From JAJDTQ01 sp963422385 (GTDB lineage: Bacteria > Desulfobacterota > Binatia > UBA9968 > JAJDTQ01): a stretch of DNA of 64,000 nucleotides. The notes beneath the pieces were generated by a model. The model had not been told where the DNA came from. It worked only from the letters and a program-made list of their open reading frames with translations, and did no database searches. This document shows positions 36,292-45,364 of the stretch, in pieces. Position numbers and translations under genes: made by a program. Where the stretch lies: the NCBI GenBank assembly GCA_963422385.1, contig OY729432.1:868001-932000 (forward strand). The letters are read 5' to 3'. The stretch's first letter is position 1; every line of letters starts with the position of its first letter.

Positions 36292-37443
36292 CTATACGGC
36301 CGCCGCCCGTTCTTCCGTGCCAAGACCGCGTACCGCGGGAAAGACCTCGTCTCGAAGAAGCCTCATGGTCTGCCGGACACTCTCGTCGGGCACGTTTCCG
36401 ATCTTGACACTGAGATTGGTCACGCCATGACCGAACTCCCGGTGGAGCCGCGTGATCTGTTCGATGGCCATGTCGGGTGTTCCGCACATGACCAGACCGC
36501 GGTCCATCCGCTCCTCGAGGGAGAGCTGGTTGTGTGTCCGGAGCTTTGACGTCTGGCGCCTGGCGTCCCGCTCATCCTTGAAATAGCGTGTTTTCTGTAC
36601 GACCAGCCGTTGTGCCGTGCGAATGCCCCCGCCCAACACGTTGAAGAAGTAGTCATAGCCCCGGCGCAACGTTTGGATCGCCTCATCCTTGCTCGGGGCA
36701 ACACAGCAGTTCATGGCGAGGATGACGTTGCGGGGCTGCGGCTCCCATCCATGCTTTCGCGCATGTTCCCTGTAGACGTCGATCGAGTGGTGGGCGGTTT
36801 CGTAGTCCTGGATGCGCAAGACGCCCATCGTTGCCCCGTGCTCGGCGGCCAAGCGTGAGGAGGCCTCGCTGCTCGCCGACATCACGATTTCGGGGTGTGG
36901 CTTCTGGGCCGGTCTGGGCCAGATCGAGACCGCCCGAAACTGATAGTATTCGCCCTCCCAGCCGAACGGTTCGGGTTCGGTCCACGCCTTCTTGATCAGT
37001 TCGATTGCCTCGTTCATGCGCCCATAGGACTCACTCGGCGCAACGTTGTAGGCAACGTATTCGTGGGGAATGCCGCGCATGAACCCGGCGACGAGCCGAC
37101 CGCCGGATATCATGTCCAGCATCGCATATTCCTCGGCCACACGGATCGGGTTGACGATGGGCACGATGTTCCCGGATTGCAGGATCATCGACTTGCTGGT
37201 GCGCTCCGCGACACAAGCGCCGATCAGGTTCGGATTCGGCATCAGCCCGTAGGGGCTCATATGGTGTTCGTTGTTGCCGATCCAGTCGAAGCCGCATTCC
37301 TCGGCGAAGACCTTGGTGTCGATCCCCGCCCGGAAGATCCGCATGCCTTCATCCGGGCGGAACTGCTTGTTGGCGACCGGCCAATCCTGACCCACCTTCT
37401 TGATGCCGGTATAGGGCATGTGGTGCGTGTACGAGAATTTCAT
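36292..37443 (-). CDS. LLM class flavin-dependent monooxygenase
   Basis: A 383-residue luciferase-like enzyme: MKFSYTHHMPYTGIKKVGQD start, CGFDWIGNNEHHMSPYGLMP (the NEHH segment is typical of two-component LLM monooxygenases), SGGRLVAGFMRGIPHEYVAY, and MSASSEASSRLAAEHG. ATG 37443 follows GAGGAAG. First gene of the minus-strand operon that ends at 29078. RutA-like or nitrilotriacetate-monooxygenase-like chemistry is possible; the substrate is unknown. Confidence 0.9.
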   Translation of the reverse strand: MKFSYTHHMPYTGIKKVGQDWPVANKQFRPDEGMRIFRAGIDTKVFAEECGFDWIGNNEHHMSPYGLMPNPNLIGACVAERTSKSMILQSGNIVPIVNPIRVAEEYAMLDMISGGRLVAGFMRGIPHEYVAYNVAPSESYGRMNEAIELIKKAWTEPEPFGWEGEYYQFRAVSIWPRPAQKPHPEIVMSASSEASSRLAAEHGATMGVLRIQDYETAHHSIDVYREHARKHGWEPQPRNVILAMNCCVAPSKDEAIQTLRRGYDYFFNVLGGGIRTAQRLVVQKTRYFKDERDARRQTSKLRTHNQLSLEERMDRGLVMCGTPDMAIEQITRLHREFGHGVTNLSVKIGNVPDESVRQTMRLLRDEVFPAVRGLGTEERAAAV

Positions 37444-37618
37444 CACCACTTCCTCTGGGGGCCAAGCCCGCTCCAATGGGACCGGGAACAATTCTGGACT
37501 GTCCAACTCGGGGCGCCCCTGTATCCTCAACCATGTACACTGTCAAATACGAATTTCCGCCGCGCAGGGCAATTTTATTGTTCGTTCGGCGGGTCTGGGG
37601 AGCCCAGGTTGATCCAGA

Positions 37619-38040
37619 GGCTGGCCAACTCGCCGCCGCGGCCCGCCTGGTCGGGTACCGCGGCGTCACCGCGTTCGCGCAGTTCGCCCGTCTGCTCTGA
37701 CAGGACCAGATCAAGGCCGTGGGCGCGTTCTACAGCGAGAGCAAGCAGCGCTACACCGCACTGTCCATCACCACCTTCCACAACATCCTCGCGGCGTTTC
37801 CGCCCGAGACCCTCGACAACGCCATCCGCCAGTGGACCGGCCAGCACGGCACCGCTCACGCCCCGGTGGCCATGGACGGGAAGGACCTGCGCGGCGCCTC
37901 GAAGCAGACCAACGAAGGGCGCCGGATGATAGTCGCGGCGGTCGAGCATGGCACCGGCCTGGTCCTGGGACAGAAAGAGATCGACGACAAGACCAACGAG
38001 GTCCCCGTCGTGCGTGACCTGTCCAGCGGCCTCCACCTCG
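37619..38040 (+). pseudogene. ISAs1-family transposase remnant
   Basis: Two frames together give a piece of an ISAs1/DDE transposase. First LAAAARLVGYRGVTAFAQFA ending in TGA at 37698, then from 37719 YTALSITTFHNILAAFPPET and the core PVAMDGKDLRGASKQ, MIVAAVEHGTGLVLGQKEID and TNEVPVVRDL. After about 38040 the similarity stops and no DDE C-terminal half follows. The N-terminal zinc region before 37619 is also missing. 38041-38485 holds no recognisable gene. Confidence 0.7.
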
Positions 38041-38485
38041 CCGGACGCGCCGGGACACGCCGCTGGATACCTGTGCCCGCCGAGTGCGAAAGTGCCGTTC
38101 GGCGGGTTCGAGCGCTCCCCTTGACGCTGTCCCGCCAAGCCCGGGGACGAGACGGGTCCCCTCCGGCGGACGCGCTCTTCCTCATCCCGCTCCTGACGCG
38201 GGACAAAAAATGGTCCTGTTCCGCCGCGTGGCGTGTTGGCAACTTCGTGAAAATGGAAGATGGCGTTGCCGAAATGGACGGCATGGAATTTCCGTTGATT
38301 TAGCATTCCGTAACCCATGGATGGAGTGCGCAATTCGACGCAGGCGAGTGAAGAGAACATCCCATCCCGCAGAGCGAGAACCGGCGGGAGCGGCTTGCGT
38401 CAAAGATGGCCGGGGCTATTATTCCGAGTTGGACGGTGCTAGATTCCGAGTTGGACGGGACAGGAATCCGATTGAGACGCTCACC

Positions 38486-39743
38486 ATGCCGAACCGGACG
38501 ACAGCCCCCGGCTACTATGTGCCCCGACATTCGGAGACGCGAGTCCGCGACGCGCTCACGGACACTCGCATAGTCGCCATCGTCGGTCCACGGCAGTCCG
38601 GAAAGACGACGCTCGCTCGCAGCATCGCCAGTGACGACGGCCGCCCCTTCATCACTTTGGACGACGATCAGTACCGGCGGTTCGCCGAAGACGATCCCGT
38701 CGGTTTCGTGCGGAGCAACCCGACGGCGATCATCGACGAGATTCAGCGCGCGCCCGGACTGATCCTAGCCATCAAGCAGATCGTCGATGAAGACCCGCGG
38801 CCCGGACGTATCTGATCACCGGACGGTGGACCTCTTCAGGGCCTCCATGTCCCCCGATTCGCTGGCAGGCCGCGTCGAGACCGTTGAGTTGCTGCCCTTT
38901 TCCCAGTCCGAGATCGCCCGGTCCGGCGCGCCCCGTTTCCTGGACCGGGCATTCGCGGGAGATTTTCCGAACCTCGCCAGGGCGAGGCCGGCAACCAGCC
39001 TGACCCAACGGATTCTCGCCGGAGGTTTTCCCGAAGCTCTTTCACGTTCGGTTCCGGCACGGCGCGGGAGTTGGTTGCGATCCTATGCCCGCTCGCTCGC
39101 CGAGCGGGACGTAACGGATATCGCGACCATTGGGAAGCGCGACGCGATCACTCGGCTACTCGACCACGTGGCCGCTTCGTCCGGTCAGTTGCTCAACATG
39201 AGCGGGATCGGATCCCGGCTGGGCGCAGACGGCAAGACCGTCGATCGCTGGCTCTGGTTGTTCGAGCACATGTTCCTCGTCCGGCGGGTCCATGCCTGGC
39301 ATCGCAACGACCTCAAACGGCTGATCAAACGGCCCAAGCTCCAGTTTCTCGATTCAGGCCTGCTTGCCGCGGTCCGCCGAGTCGACGCGGCCGCCATCGA
39401 GAGGGACCGGCAGCAACTCGGGCCGCTGCTCGAATGCTTCGTCTATTCCGAGCTCGTGAAAGCTGCCACCCTGTCTGGTGAGGCGCTGTTCATCTCTCAC
39501 TACCGGGACAAGGATCAGGTCGAGGTGGATCTGGTCCTGGAGCGGCTACCGGGCGAGATTGTGGGCATCGAGGTCAAGGCAGGCGCGACGGCGCGCCCCG
39601 GCGACTTCAAGGGGCTGGCACGACTGAAGGAGGCCGCGGGCCGGCGGTTTGCCTGCGGTATCATCCTGCACGACGGCGACCGGGTTCAACAGACGGGGCC
39701 CAAGTTGTTCGCCATGCCGATCAGTGCACTCTGGGAGACCTGA
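38486..39743 (+). pseudogene. AAA ATPase with DUF4143 domain, frameshifted
   Basis: From ATG 38486 the frame reads PGYYVPRHSETRVRDALTD, the Walker A GPRQSGKTTLARS and IIDEIQRAPGLILAIKQIVD, then stops at TGA about 38815. The continuation (DLFRASMSPDSLAGRVETVE, ERDVTDIATIGKRDAITRLL, QVEVDLVLERL, GIEVKAGATA) is in another frame to 39743. Two single-base losses near 38808 and 38821 (CGTATCTG, GGACGGTG) explain it. The family (about 390-410 residues) is common, of unsettled function, with a C-terminal nuclease-like fold. As sequenced it is broken; a 318-residue piece from 38787 could be made but lacks the P-loop. Confidence 0.75.
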
Positions 39744-39786
39744 AGACGAGACGGCATCTTTCGAAACGACCATGGTCTTCAATGGC

Positions 39787-39850
39787 TGGATGACGGGTCA
39801 AGCCCGGCATGACGGGTCGGGGATTCCAAGTCGGACAGGCATGACGGACG
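39787..39850. repeat. Interspersed-repeat-like segment with GGGTCAAGCCC core
   Basis: The gap between the broken ATPase and serS contains ATGACGGGTCAAGCCCGG followed by CATGACGGGTCGGG and a further CATGACGGACGG. The GGGTCAAGCCCGG core is the complement of that in the inverted repeat at 14331-14367. This looks like a partial copy of the same dispersed repeat family. Confidence 0.4.
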
Positions 39851-39864
39851 GACAGGGACTGCGG

Positions 39865-41145
39865 TCACGGTTTCGAGGGAATCCTCTCCAAGCCGCCCAT
39901 GTAGGGGCGCAGCAGCTCGGGCACGGCGATGCCGCCGTCTTCCTGCTGGCAGTTCTCCAGGATGGCCACCAGGGTGCGGCCGACGGCCAGGCCGGAGCCG
40001 TTGAGCGTGTGCACGAAAAGGGGGCGCTGCTTCGGCGCCGGACGGTACCGGATGCTCGCGCGCCGGGCCTGAAAATCCGTGCAGTTGGAGCAGGAGCTGA
40101 TCTCCCGGTAGGTTCCCTGTCCGGGGAGCCAGACCTCGATGTCGTAGGTCTTGGCCGCGGAAAAGCCCAGGTCCGCGGTGCATAGCTCCACCACCCGGTA
40201 GTGCAGTCCCAGGCGCTGGAGCACGGCCTCGGCGTCCCGGGTGAGCTTCTCCAGTTCCTCGAAGGATCGCTCCGGCTCGACGATCTTCACCAACTCCACC
40301 TTGTTGAATTGGTGCTGGCGGATCAGCCCGCGCATGTCCTGGCCGTAGGAGCCCGCTTCCCTGCGGAAGCAGGGGGTGTAGGCGCAGTAGCTTCGGGGCA
40401 GGTCGCTTGGATCGAGGACCTCTTCCCGGTGGATGTTGGTGAGCGGCACCTCGGCGGTGGGGATGAGGAAGTAGTCGGGGTCCACGGTGTGGAACATGTC
40501 CGCCTCGAACTTGGGGAGCTGGCCGGTGCCGGTCATGGTGTCCCGGTTCACCAGGAACGGCGGCAGGATCTCCTCGTAGCCGTGCTCCCGGGTCTGCAGG
40601 TCCAGCATGAAACCGATCAGCGCCCGCTCCAGCAGCGCGCCCTGCCCCCGGTAGAGGGTGAAGCGCGCGCCCGTGAGCTTTGCACCCCGGGCGAAGTCGA
40701 GGATCCCGAGGGCCTCGCCGATCTCCCAGTGATTCCTGGGAGTGAACCCGAAAGCCGGCGCCTCGCCCCAGTGCCGCACCACGGGATTGTCGGCCTCGGA
40801 CTCGCCCACGGGCACCCCCGGGTCCGGCAGATTCGGGATATCGAGCATGGACTCGGTGAACCGGCGCTCGGTCTCGCTCAACGGCTGATCCAGCGCGTCG
40901 AGCTCGGCGCTGACGGCGCCGACCCGCTCCATCAGTCCCGAGGCGTCGCCGCCCGACTTCTTGAGCCGGCCGATCTCCCCCGAGAGCCTGTTCTTCTGCT
41001 CCTTGAGCCGCTCCCACCGGGCGAGGGTCTCCCGGCGTTCCCGGTCCGCGGCCAGCGCCGTCTCCCAGTCGATACCCGTCCCTCTCGCCGCCATGCGCTC
41101 CCGCACGCGCTCCGGGTCCTCGCGCAAGATCCTGACGTCAATCAT
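39865..41145 (-). CDS. serS: Seryl-tRNA synthetase
   Basis: A 426-residue class II synthetase that charges tRNA-Ser. The N-terminal long coiled coil (about 35-105) is visible in RWERLKEQKNRLSGEIGRLK. Motif 2 is PCFRREAGSYGQDMRGLIRQ and motif 3 is LNGSGLAVGRTLVAILENCQ. Normal length, no defects. It follows yraN by 80 bases on the same strand, probably the end of an rnhB-yraN-serS operon. Confidence 0.97.
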   Translation of the reverse strand: MIDVRILREDPERVRERMAARGTGIDWETALAADRERRETLARWERLKEQKNRLSGEIGRLKKSGGDASGLMERVGAVSAELDALDQPLSETERRFTESMLDIPNLPDPGVPVGESEADNPVVRHWGEAPAFGFTPRNHWEIGEALGILDFARGAKLTGARFTLYRGQGALLERALIGFMLDLQTREHGYEEILPPFLVNRDTMTGTGQLPKFEADMFHTVDPDYFLIPTAEVPLTNIHREEVLDPSDLPRSYCAYTPCFRREAGSYGQDMRGLIRQHQFNKVELVKIVEPERSFEELEKLTRDAEAVLQRLGLHYRVVELCTADLGFSAAKTYDIEVWLPGQGTYREISSCSNCTDFQARRASIRYRPAPKQRPLFVHTLNGSGLAVGRTLVAILENCQQEDGGIAVPELLRPYMGGLERIPSKP

Positions 41146-41225
41146 CCGTCATCCCTTCCGATGGCGTACCGACCCGTTTGGTAGCCGGGGGTCGGGCCAA
41201 GCCCCCGTGTGCGGCCCGTGCGGCC

Positions 41226-41597
41226 CTACGGCTCGGAGAAATCAAACGCATGACGGACATGGCGAACCGCCGGCGGATCCGAACGCAGGGAAATGCCCAC
41301 GACGTCGAACCGGACGTCCCGGTCATGCAGATGGTGCTGGCCGAGATAGTGAAGGGCGGCGCGCTTCAGCCGGTGCTGCTTGGCGGCATTGACCGATTCC
41401 AGCGGCGTGCCCGATGTGTCCACCCTGCGGGTCTTTACCTCCACGAACACCACGACGCGCTTGCTGAGAGCGATCAGGTCGATCTCACCCAGCGGACACC
41501 GATAGTTGCGTTCGACGATGGCGTAACCCTGCCGCTTGAGGTAGCGCTCGGCGAGATCCTCTCCCGCTTTACCCAAGGACTTCCGCCCGTCACCCAT
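41226..41597 (-). CDS. yraN: YraN/UPF0102 family endonuclease-like protein
   Basis: A 123-residue protein with the restriction-endonuclease-like core of UPF0102: GKAGEDLAERYLKRQGY, the acidic GEIDLIA, and VFVEVKTR (E-x-K). ATG 41597 overlaps the end of rnhB by 8 bases; GTG/TTG codons slightly upstream are alternatives. Nearness to rnhB is the usual context and suggests nucleic acid processing. Biochemical role of the family is not firmly established. Confidence 0.9.
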   Translation of the reverse strand: MGDGRKSLGKAGEDLAERYLKRQGYAIVERNYRCPLGEIDLIALSKRVVVFVEVKTRRVDTSGTPLESVNAAKQHRLKRAALHYLGQHHLHDRDVRFDVVGISLRSDPPAVRHVRHAFDFSEP

Positions 41598-42387
41598 CCC
41601 TATTTCTGGCACCAAAGAGCGGGGCCGGCAAGCCTGCCTGCGTGGGCTGGCCGGCGCACGACGCCCGCTGCTCGCAGGACTCCCTCACCGGCCTGAAACT
41701 GCGGCGGTGGATCGGGCACGGACCGAACCGGTCCAGGGCTACGGCGTGGCGGCGGCTGCGGTACCCCTTGTGGCTGGCGAACCCGTACTCCGGATACAGG
41801 GCGTCCAGCTCCACCATCATGCGGTCCCGGGCCACCTTGGCGATGATGGACGCCGCGGCGATGGAGAAGCACACCCGGTCGCCGCCCTTGACGGCCCGCT
41901 GCGCCGGCGGTGCGGACCACTGCCCGCCGTTCTCCAACAGGGTGGCGGCGGGAATGCCGTAGGGGCCGTCGATCATGAGGTAGTCCGGCGTGACCCGCAG
42001 CCCCCCGACCGCCCGGGCCATGGCCAGGAGGCTCGCCCGCAGGATGTTGAGACGGTCGATCTCCCGTGAATCGGCCACCCCCACGGCCCAGGAAGCCGCC
42101 CATTCCTTGATCCAGCCAACCAGGCGCTCGCGCTTCTTCGGACTCAAGAGCTTCGAGTCCTTGATGTCGGGATGGAAGGCGCCCGGCTCGAACACCACCG
42201 CCGCGGCCACCACCGGGCCCGCCAGGGGGCCCCGCCCGGCCTCGTCCACGCCGGCGATGCGCCGAAACCCGCGGGAGAGGGCGTCCGCCTCATGGGCGGT
42301 GCCATCGGGTCCCCGGGGCTCAGGGGCGAGCAACCGGCCGTTCCGGGACGGGTCAAGAGGAGTTCGTTTGCCGGGCATTCGAGGCAT
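41590..42387 (-). CDS. rnhB: Ribonuclease HII
   Basis: A 265-residue enzyme that nicks DNA at embedded ribonucleotides and RNA-DNA hybrids. The active site begins IAGVDEAGRGPLAGPVVAAA (D48, E49), then DSKLLSPKKRERL and the MIDGPYG segment with the further Asp. It has about 40 extra N-terminal and 30 extra C-terminal residues compared with compact homologues. ATG 42387 (or 42378) used; the open frame continues far upstream only as the antisense of gatA. Divergent from gatC, 16 bases apart. Confidence 0.93.
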   Translation of the reverse strand: MPRMPGKRTPLDPSRNGRLLAPEPRGPDGTAHEADALSRGFRRIAGVDEAGRGPLAGPVVAAAVVFEPGAFHPDIKDSKLLSPKKRERLVGWIKEWAASWAVGVADSREIDRLNILRASLLAMARAVGGLRVTPDYLMIDGPYGIPAATLLENGGQWSAPPAQRAVKGGDRVCFSIAAASIIAKVARDRMMVELDALYPEYGFASHKGYRSRRHAVALDRFGPCPIHRRSFRPVRESCEQRASCAGQPTQAGLPAPLFGARNRDG

Positions 42388-42403
42388 ATGATAAGAAACC
42401 GGC

Positions 42404-42691
42404 GTGAAAATCACCAGCGAAGAGCTCCGGCACGTGGCCATCCTCGCCCGTCTGGATCTCACTCCGGACGAACAGGAACGGCTTGCCGGCCAGCTCGACC
42501 GCATCCTCGAATACATGGACAAGCTCAACGAGCTCGACACCCGCAACGTTGAGCCCATGTCCCATGCCGTTGACGTAGGCAACGTCCTGCGTCCGGACCG
42601 CGCCGTCAACCAGCCCCGGACCGAGGCCTTGCTGCGCAACGCTCCGGCCCGGGATGACGACTTTCTCAGCGTGCCGAAGATCATTGAATGA
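42404..42691 (+). CDS. gatC: Asp-tRNA(Asn)/Glu-tRNA(Gln) amidotransferase subunit C
   Basis: A 95-residue GatC, the small belt subunit that stabilises GatA-GatB. Typical pattern: VAILARLDLTPDEQERLAGQ, LNELDTRNVEPMSH, LRPDRAVNQP. GTG 42404 start. gatA follows after 83 bases, gatB only at 46675. Confidence 0.95.
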   Translation: MKITSEELRHVAILARLDLTPDEQERLAGQLDRILEYMDKLNELDTRNVEPMSHAVDVGNVLRPDRAVNQPRTEALLRNAPARDDDFLSVPKIIE

Positions 42692-42716
42692 GACGCGTGC
42701 ATAACACCCCTCTTTC

Positions 42717-42748
42717 CGTTCGTCCTGAGCGTAGCGAAGTCGAAGGAC
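42717..42748. repeat. Dispersed CGTTCGTCCTGAGC...GAAGGAC repeat
   Basis: The gatC-gatA gap contains CGTTCGTCCTGAGCGTAGCG followed by AAGTCGAAGGAC, with GTCCT/AGGAC ends that pair. Sequences of this kind occur as dispersed repeats in many bacterial genomes. The hairpin ends shortly before gatA. Confidence 0.6.
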
Positions 42749-42774
42749 AGTCCAGGTTGTGCAGAGGTCTCTGA

Positions 42775-44232
42775 ATGAAAGTTCACGACCTCACCATTCA
42801 CGAGTTGCACGACCGGCTGCGCGGCCGCGAGCTGAGCGCAGTCGAGCTGGCAGAAGCGCTGTTCGACCGCATCGAGGCCACGGACGGAACCCTCGGGGCC
42901 TACCTCGCGGTGTGCCGCGGCCAGGGCATGGAAGACGCGCGACGGGCGGACGCGCGGCTCGCCGCCGGCGACGTGTCCTCGAAGCTCCTGGGCATCCCCG
43001 TGGCGCTCAAGGACGTGTTCCTCACCGAGGGCGTGCCCACCACCTGCGCATCGAAGATCCTGCAGGGGTTCACGCCGCCCTATGACGGCACCGCGGTGCA
43101 GCGCCTCAAGGACGCGGGGGCGGTCGTGCTGGGCAAGACCAACATGGACGAGTTCGCCATGGGCTCCTCCACCGAGAACTCCGGCTTCTCCATCACCCGC
43201 AACCCCTGGAACCTGGACCACGTGCCCGGCGGATCCTCGGGCGGCTCCGCGGCTGCGGTGGCGGCCGGTCAGTGCGTCGCCGCATTGGGCACCGACACCG
43301 GCGGATCCATCCGTCAGCCGGCGTCGTTCTGCGGCGTCGTGGGGCTCAAGCCCACCTACGGACGGGTGAGCCGGTACGGCGTCGTGGCCTATGCCTCCTC
43401 CCTCGACCAGGTAGGGCCCATGACCAGGGACGTGACCGACTGCGCGCTGGTGCTCCAGGCCATCGCCGGCCACGATCCCGCGGACTCCACTTCGGTGGAC
43501 GTGCCGGCGCCCGACTACGCCGCGGCGCTGACGGGCGACGTGAAGGGGTTGCGCATCGGCGTCCCCAGGGAGTATTTCGCGGCCGGGATCCAGCCCGAGG
43601 TGGAGCGGGCGGTGCGGGAGGGTATCCGCGAGATGGAGAAGGCCGGGGCCGTGGTGACGGAGGTATCGTTGCCGCGGAACGACTACGCCGTAGCCGCCTA
43701 CTACATCATCGCCGCGGCCGAGGCCAGCTCGAACCTGGCCCGCTACGACGGCATGCGCTACGGACCCCGGGCCCAGGCCGACGACCTGACCTCCACCTAC
43801 ATGAAGAGCCGCGCCCAGGGCTTCGGGCACGAGGTGAAACGGCGGATCATGCTGGGCACCTACGTGCTGTCCGCCGGTTACTACGACGCCTACTACCTCA
43901 AGGCACAGAAGGTGAGAACGCTGCTCAAGCAGGACATGGAGTCGGTCCTGAGCGGCTGTGACGCCATCGTCGCGCCCACCTCCCCCACCACCGCCTTCAA
44001 GCTTGACGAGATGACCCACGACCCGCTGCAGATGTACATCTCGGACATCCTCACCATCTCCGTGAACCTCGCGGGCCTGCCCGCGCTGTCGCTACCCTGC
44101 GGCTTCGACGGCGCCGGACTCCCCATCGGCATGCAGATCATCGGCCGCCACTTTGACGAACCGATGCTGCTGCGGCTGGGCTATGCCTACGAGCAGGCCA
44201 CGGGGTGGCATACGCGCAGGCCCGTAATGTAG
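42775..44232 (+). CDS. gatA: Asp-tRNA(Asn)/Glu-tRNA(Gln) amidotransferase subunit A
   Basis: A 485-residue amidase-signature glutaminase that supplies ammonia for transamidation of misacylated tRNA. The Ser-cis-Ser-Lys triad is complete: K79 (PVALKDVF), S154 (PGGSSGGSAA) and S178 (TDTGGSIRQP). Full length and undamaged. Its presence implies Gln-tRNA and/or Asn-tRNA are made indirectly in this organism. Confidence 0.97.
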   Translation: MKVHDLTIHELHDRLRGRELSAVELAEALFDRIEATDGTLGAYLAVCRGQGMEDARRADARLAAGDVSSKLLGIPVALKDVFLTEGVPTTCASKILQGFTPPYDGTAVQRLKDAGAVVLGKTNMDEFAMGSSTENSGFSITRNPWNLDHVPGGSSGGSAAAVAAGQCVAALGTDTGGSIRQPASFCGVVGLKPTYGRVSRYGVVAYASSLDQVGPMTRDVTDCALVLQAIAGHDPADSTSVDVPAPDYAAALTGDVKGLRIGVPREYFAAGIQPEVERAVREGIREMEKAGAVVTEVSLPRNDYAVAAYYIIAAAEASSNLARYDGMRYGPRAQADDLTSTYMKSRAQGFGHEVKRRIMLGTYVLSAGYYDAYYLKAQKVRTLLKQDMESVLSGCDAIVAPTSPTTAFKLDEMTHDPLQMYISDILTISVNLAGLPALSLPCGFDGAGLPIGMQIIGRHFDEPMLLRLGYAYEQATGWHTRRPVM

Positions 44233-44462
44233 CGTGCTGCCCGCTTGCAGGCAGGACGGCGGCGAAAACTCCACCAGCCCTACAGCTTGCGAGGTGGACG
44301 GCACGGTTACGTCCGGATGGGCAGGCGGGTTCTTTCATGGGCATGAGAAGGTAGACCGAGTTGGCGAAGGAATCTCCGTGTTCTCGAAATGACCTGATCG
44401 TCAGTCGGTAGTGGATACGACCATCCCTGCGCCGTCGGTCACCATCGGCAGACGGTAGGACT

Positions 44463-44481
44463 CTTGAGATAATCACTCAAG
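44463..44481. promoter_or_regulatory. Operator-like inverted repeat upstream of vapBC
   Basis: CTTGAG-ATAATCA-CTCAAG, immediately followed by the AT-rich GTATATATCATGGGATAG. It lies 47-65 bases before vapB, where VapB-type antitoxins commonly bind to repress their own operon. The AT-rich stretch may supply the -10 region. The remaining 44233-44462 has no feature I can support. Confidence 0.5.
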
Positions 44482-44527
44482 TATATATCATGGGATAGTA
44501 CCTTGCCAAGGAGAGGGGGGAGGCGCC

Positions 44528-44770
44528 ATGAAACAGACGCCGGACTACAAAGGGGTCGCCAAGGTTTTCTGGAGCGGCCGCAGTCAAGCGGTCCGCCTGC
44601 CGGCCGCGTGCCGGTTCGAGACATCCGAGGTCGAGGTGGTCAAGGAGGGAGACCGCCTCACGTTACGCCCGCGCGGCAAGAACTGGGCTGCATACTTCGA
44701 TGCGGAACCCCGCGGTCGTCTGTCGAAACGAGTTCAACCGCCACTCGATGAACGGGATGAAATTCGTTGA
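44528..44770 (+). CDS. vapB: VapB-type antitoxin (AbrB/MazE fold)
   Basis: An 80-residue antitoxin. The swapped-hairpin DNA-binding pattern is VFWSGRSQAVRLPAACRF followed by VEVVKEGDRLTLRPR; the C-terminal part that binds the toxin is FDAEPRGRLSKRVQPPLDER. GGAGAGGGGGGAGG precedes ATG 44528. The stop shares one base with the vapC start (TGATG). It should neutralise VapC and repress the operon. Confidence 0.9.
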   Translation: MKQTPDYKGVAKVFWSGRSQAVRLPAACRFETSEVEVVKEGDRLTLRPRGKNWAAYFDAEPRGRLSKRVQPPLDERDEIR

Positions 44771-45216
44771 TGTTCATGCTGGATACGAATATATGCATCT
44801 ACCTCATCAACGAGCGGGATGAAGTACTGCGGAAGCACTTCGAGGCAAACGCCCCCGACATCCGTATTTCCTCCATCACGTATGCCGAGCTTTGCTTCGG
44901 CGGCGCTCATTCGACGCGTCGCAAGCAAAACGCGCGGGCACTTGAAGCTTTCCGTCTCGACCTCGACATCCTGCCATTCGATACTGGTGCGGGCGCCCAT
45001 TACGGAGAAATTCGCCACGCGCTTGCACGGCGCGGGCGGATGATCGGCGCGAACGATCTGCTGATCGCCGCGCACGCCCGGAGCGCCGGCGCCACGCTCG
45101 TCACGAACAACGAAGGAGAGTTCAGGCGCGTGCCGGAGTTGAGGGTGGAGAATTGGTTGACCAAGGCAGCCGGGCAAGACTGCCGTCCATCGAGCCGCAA
45201 CTCGGGATCAAGGTGA
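44770..45216 (+). CDS. vapC: VapC-type PIN-domain ribonuclease toxin
   Basis: A 148-residue PIN toxin. Acidic residues: FMLDTNICIYL (first Asp), SITYAELCFGG (Glu), GANDLLIAAHA (Asp) and TNNEGEF. These members of VapC usually cleave tRNA or 23S rRNA. The last 15 residues (AGQDCRPSSRNSGSR) extend past the normal end. The pair sits inside the interval separating gatCA from gatB. It looks intact. Confidence 0.92.
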   Translation: MFMLDTNICIYLINERDEVLRKHFEANAPDIRISSITYAELCFGGAHSTRRKQNARALEAFRLDLDILPFDTGAGAHYGEIRHALARRGRMIGANDLLIAAHARSAGATLVTNNEGEFRRVPELRVENWLTKAAGQDCRPSSRNSGSR

Positions 45217-45364
45217 CCTGTGCGCTGATGGACTACTGGCAACAGCCGTGGAGATCTGTTTCGCCGGTCTGCGGCGGGCGGGCACTTTGGGCCGCGTGAT
45301 CGGGAAGCGGTCGGGCCATCCTGCGCCGACGGGCGACACCGAACACACACTCCCGTCTACAGCC

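Noticed and set aside
42388..44019. Upstream extension of the rnhB frame to 44019 on the minus strand
   Set aside because: It is antisense to gatC and gatA; RNase HII homologues start near 42387.
44138..44476. 112-codon minus-strand frame between gatA and vapB
   Set aside because: No motif, partly antisense to gatA and to the vapBC promoter region.
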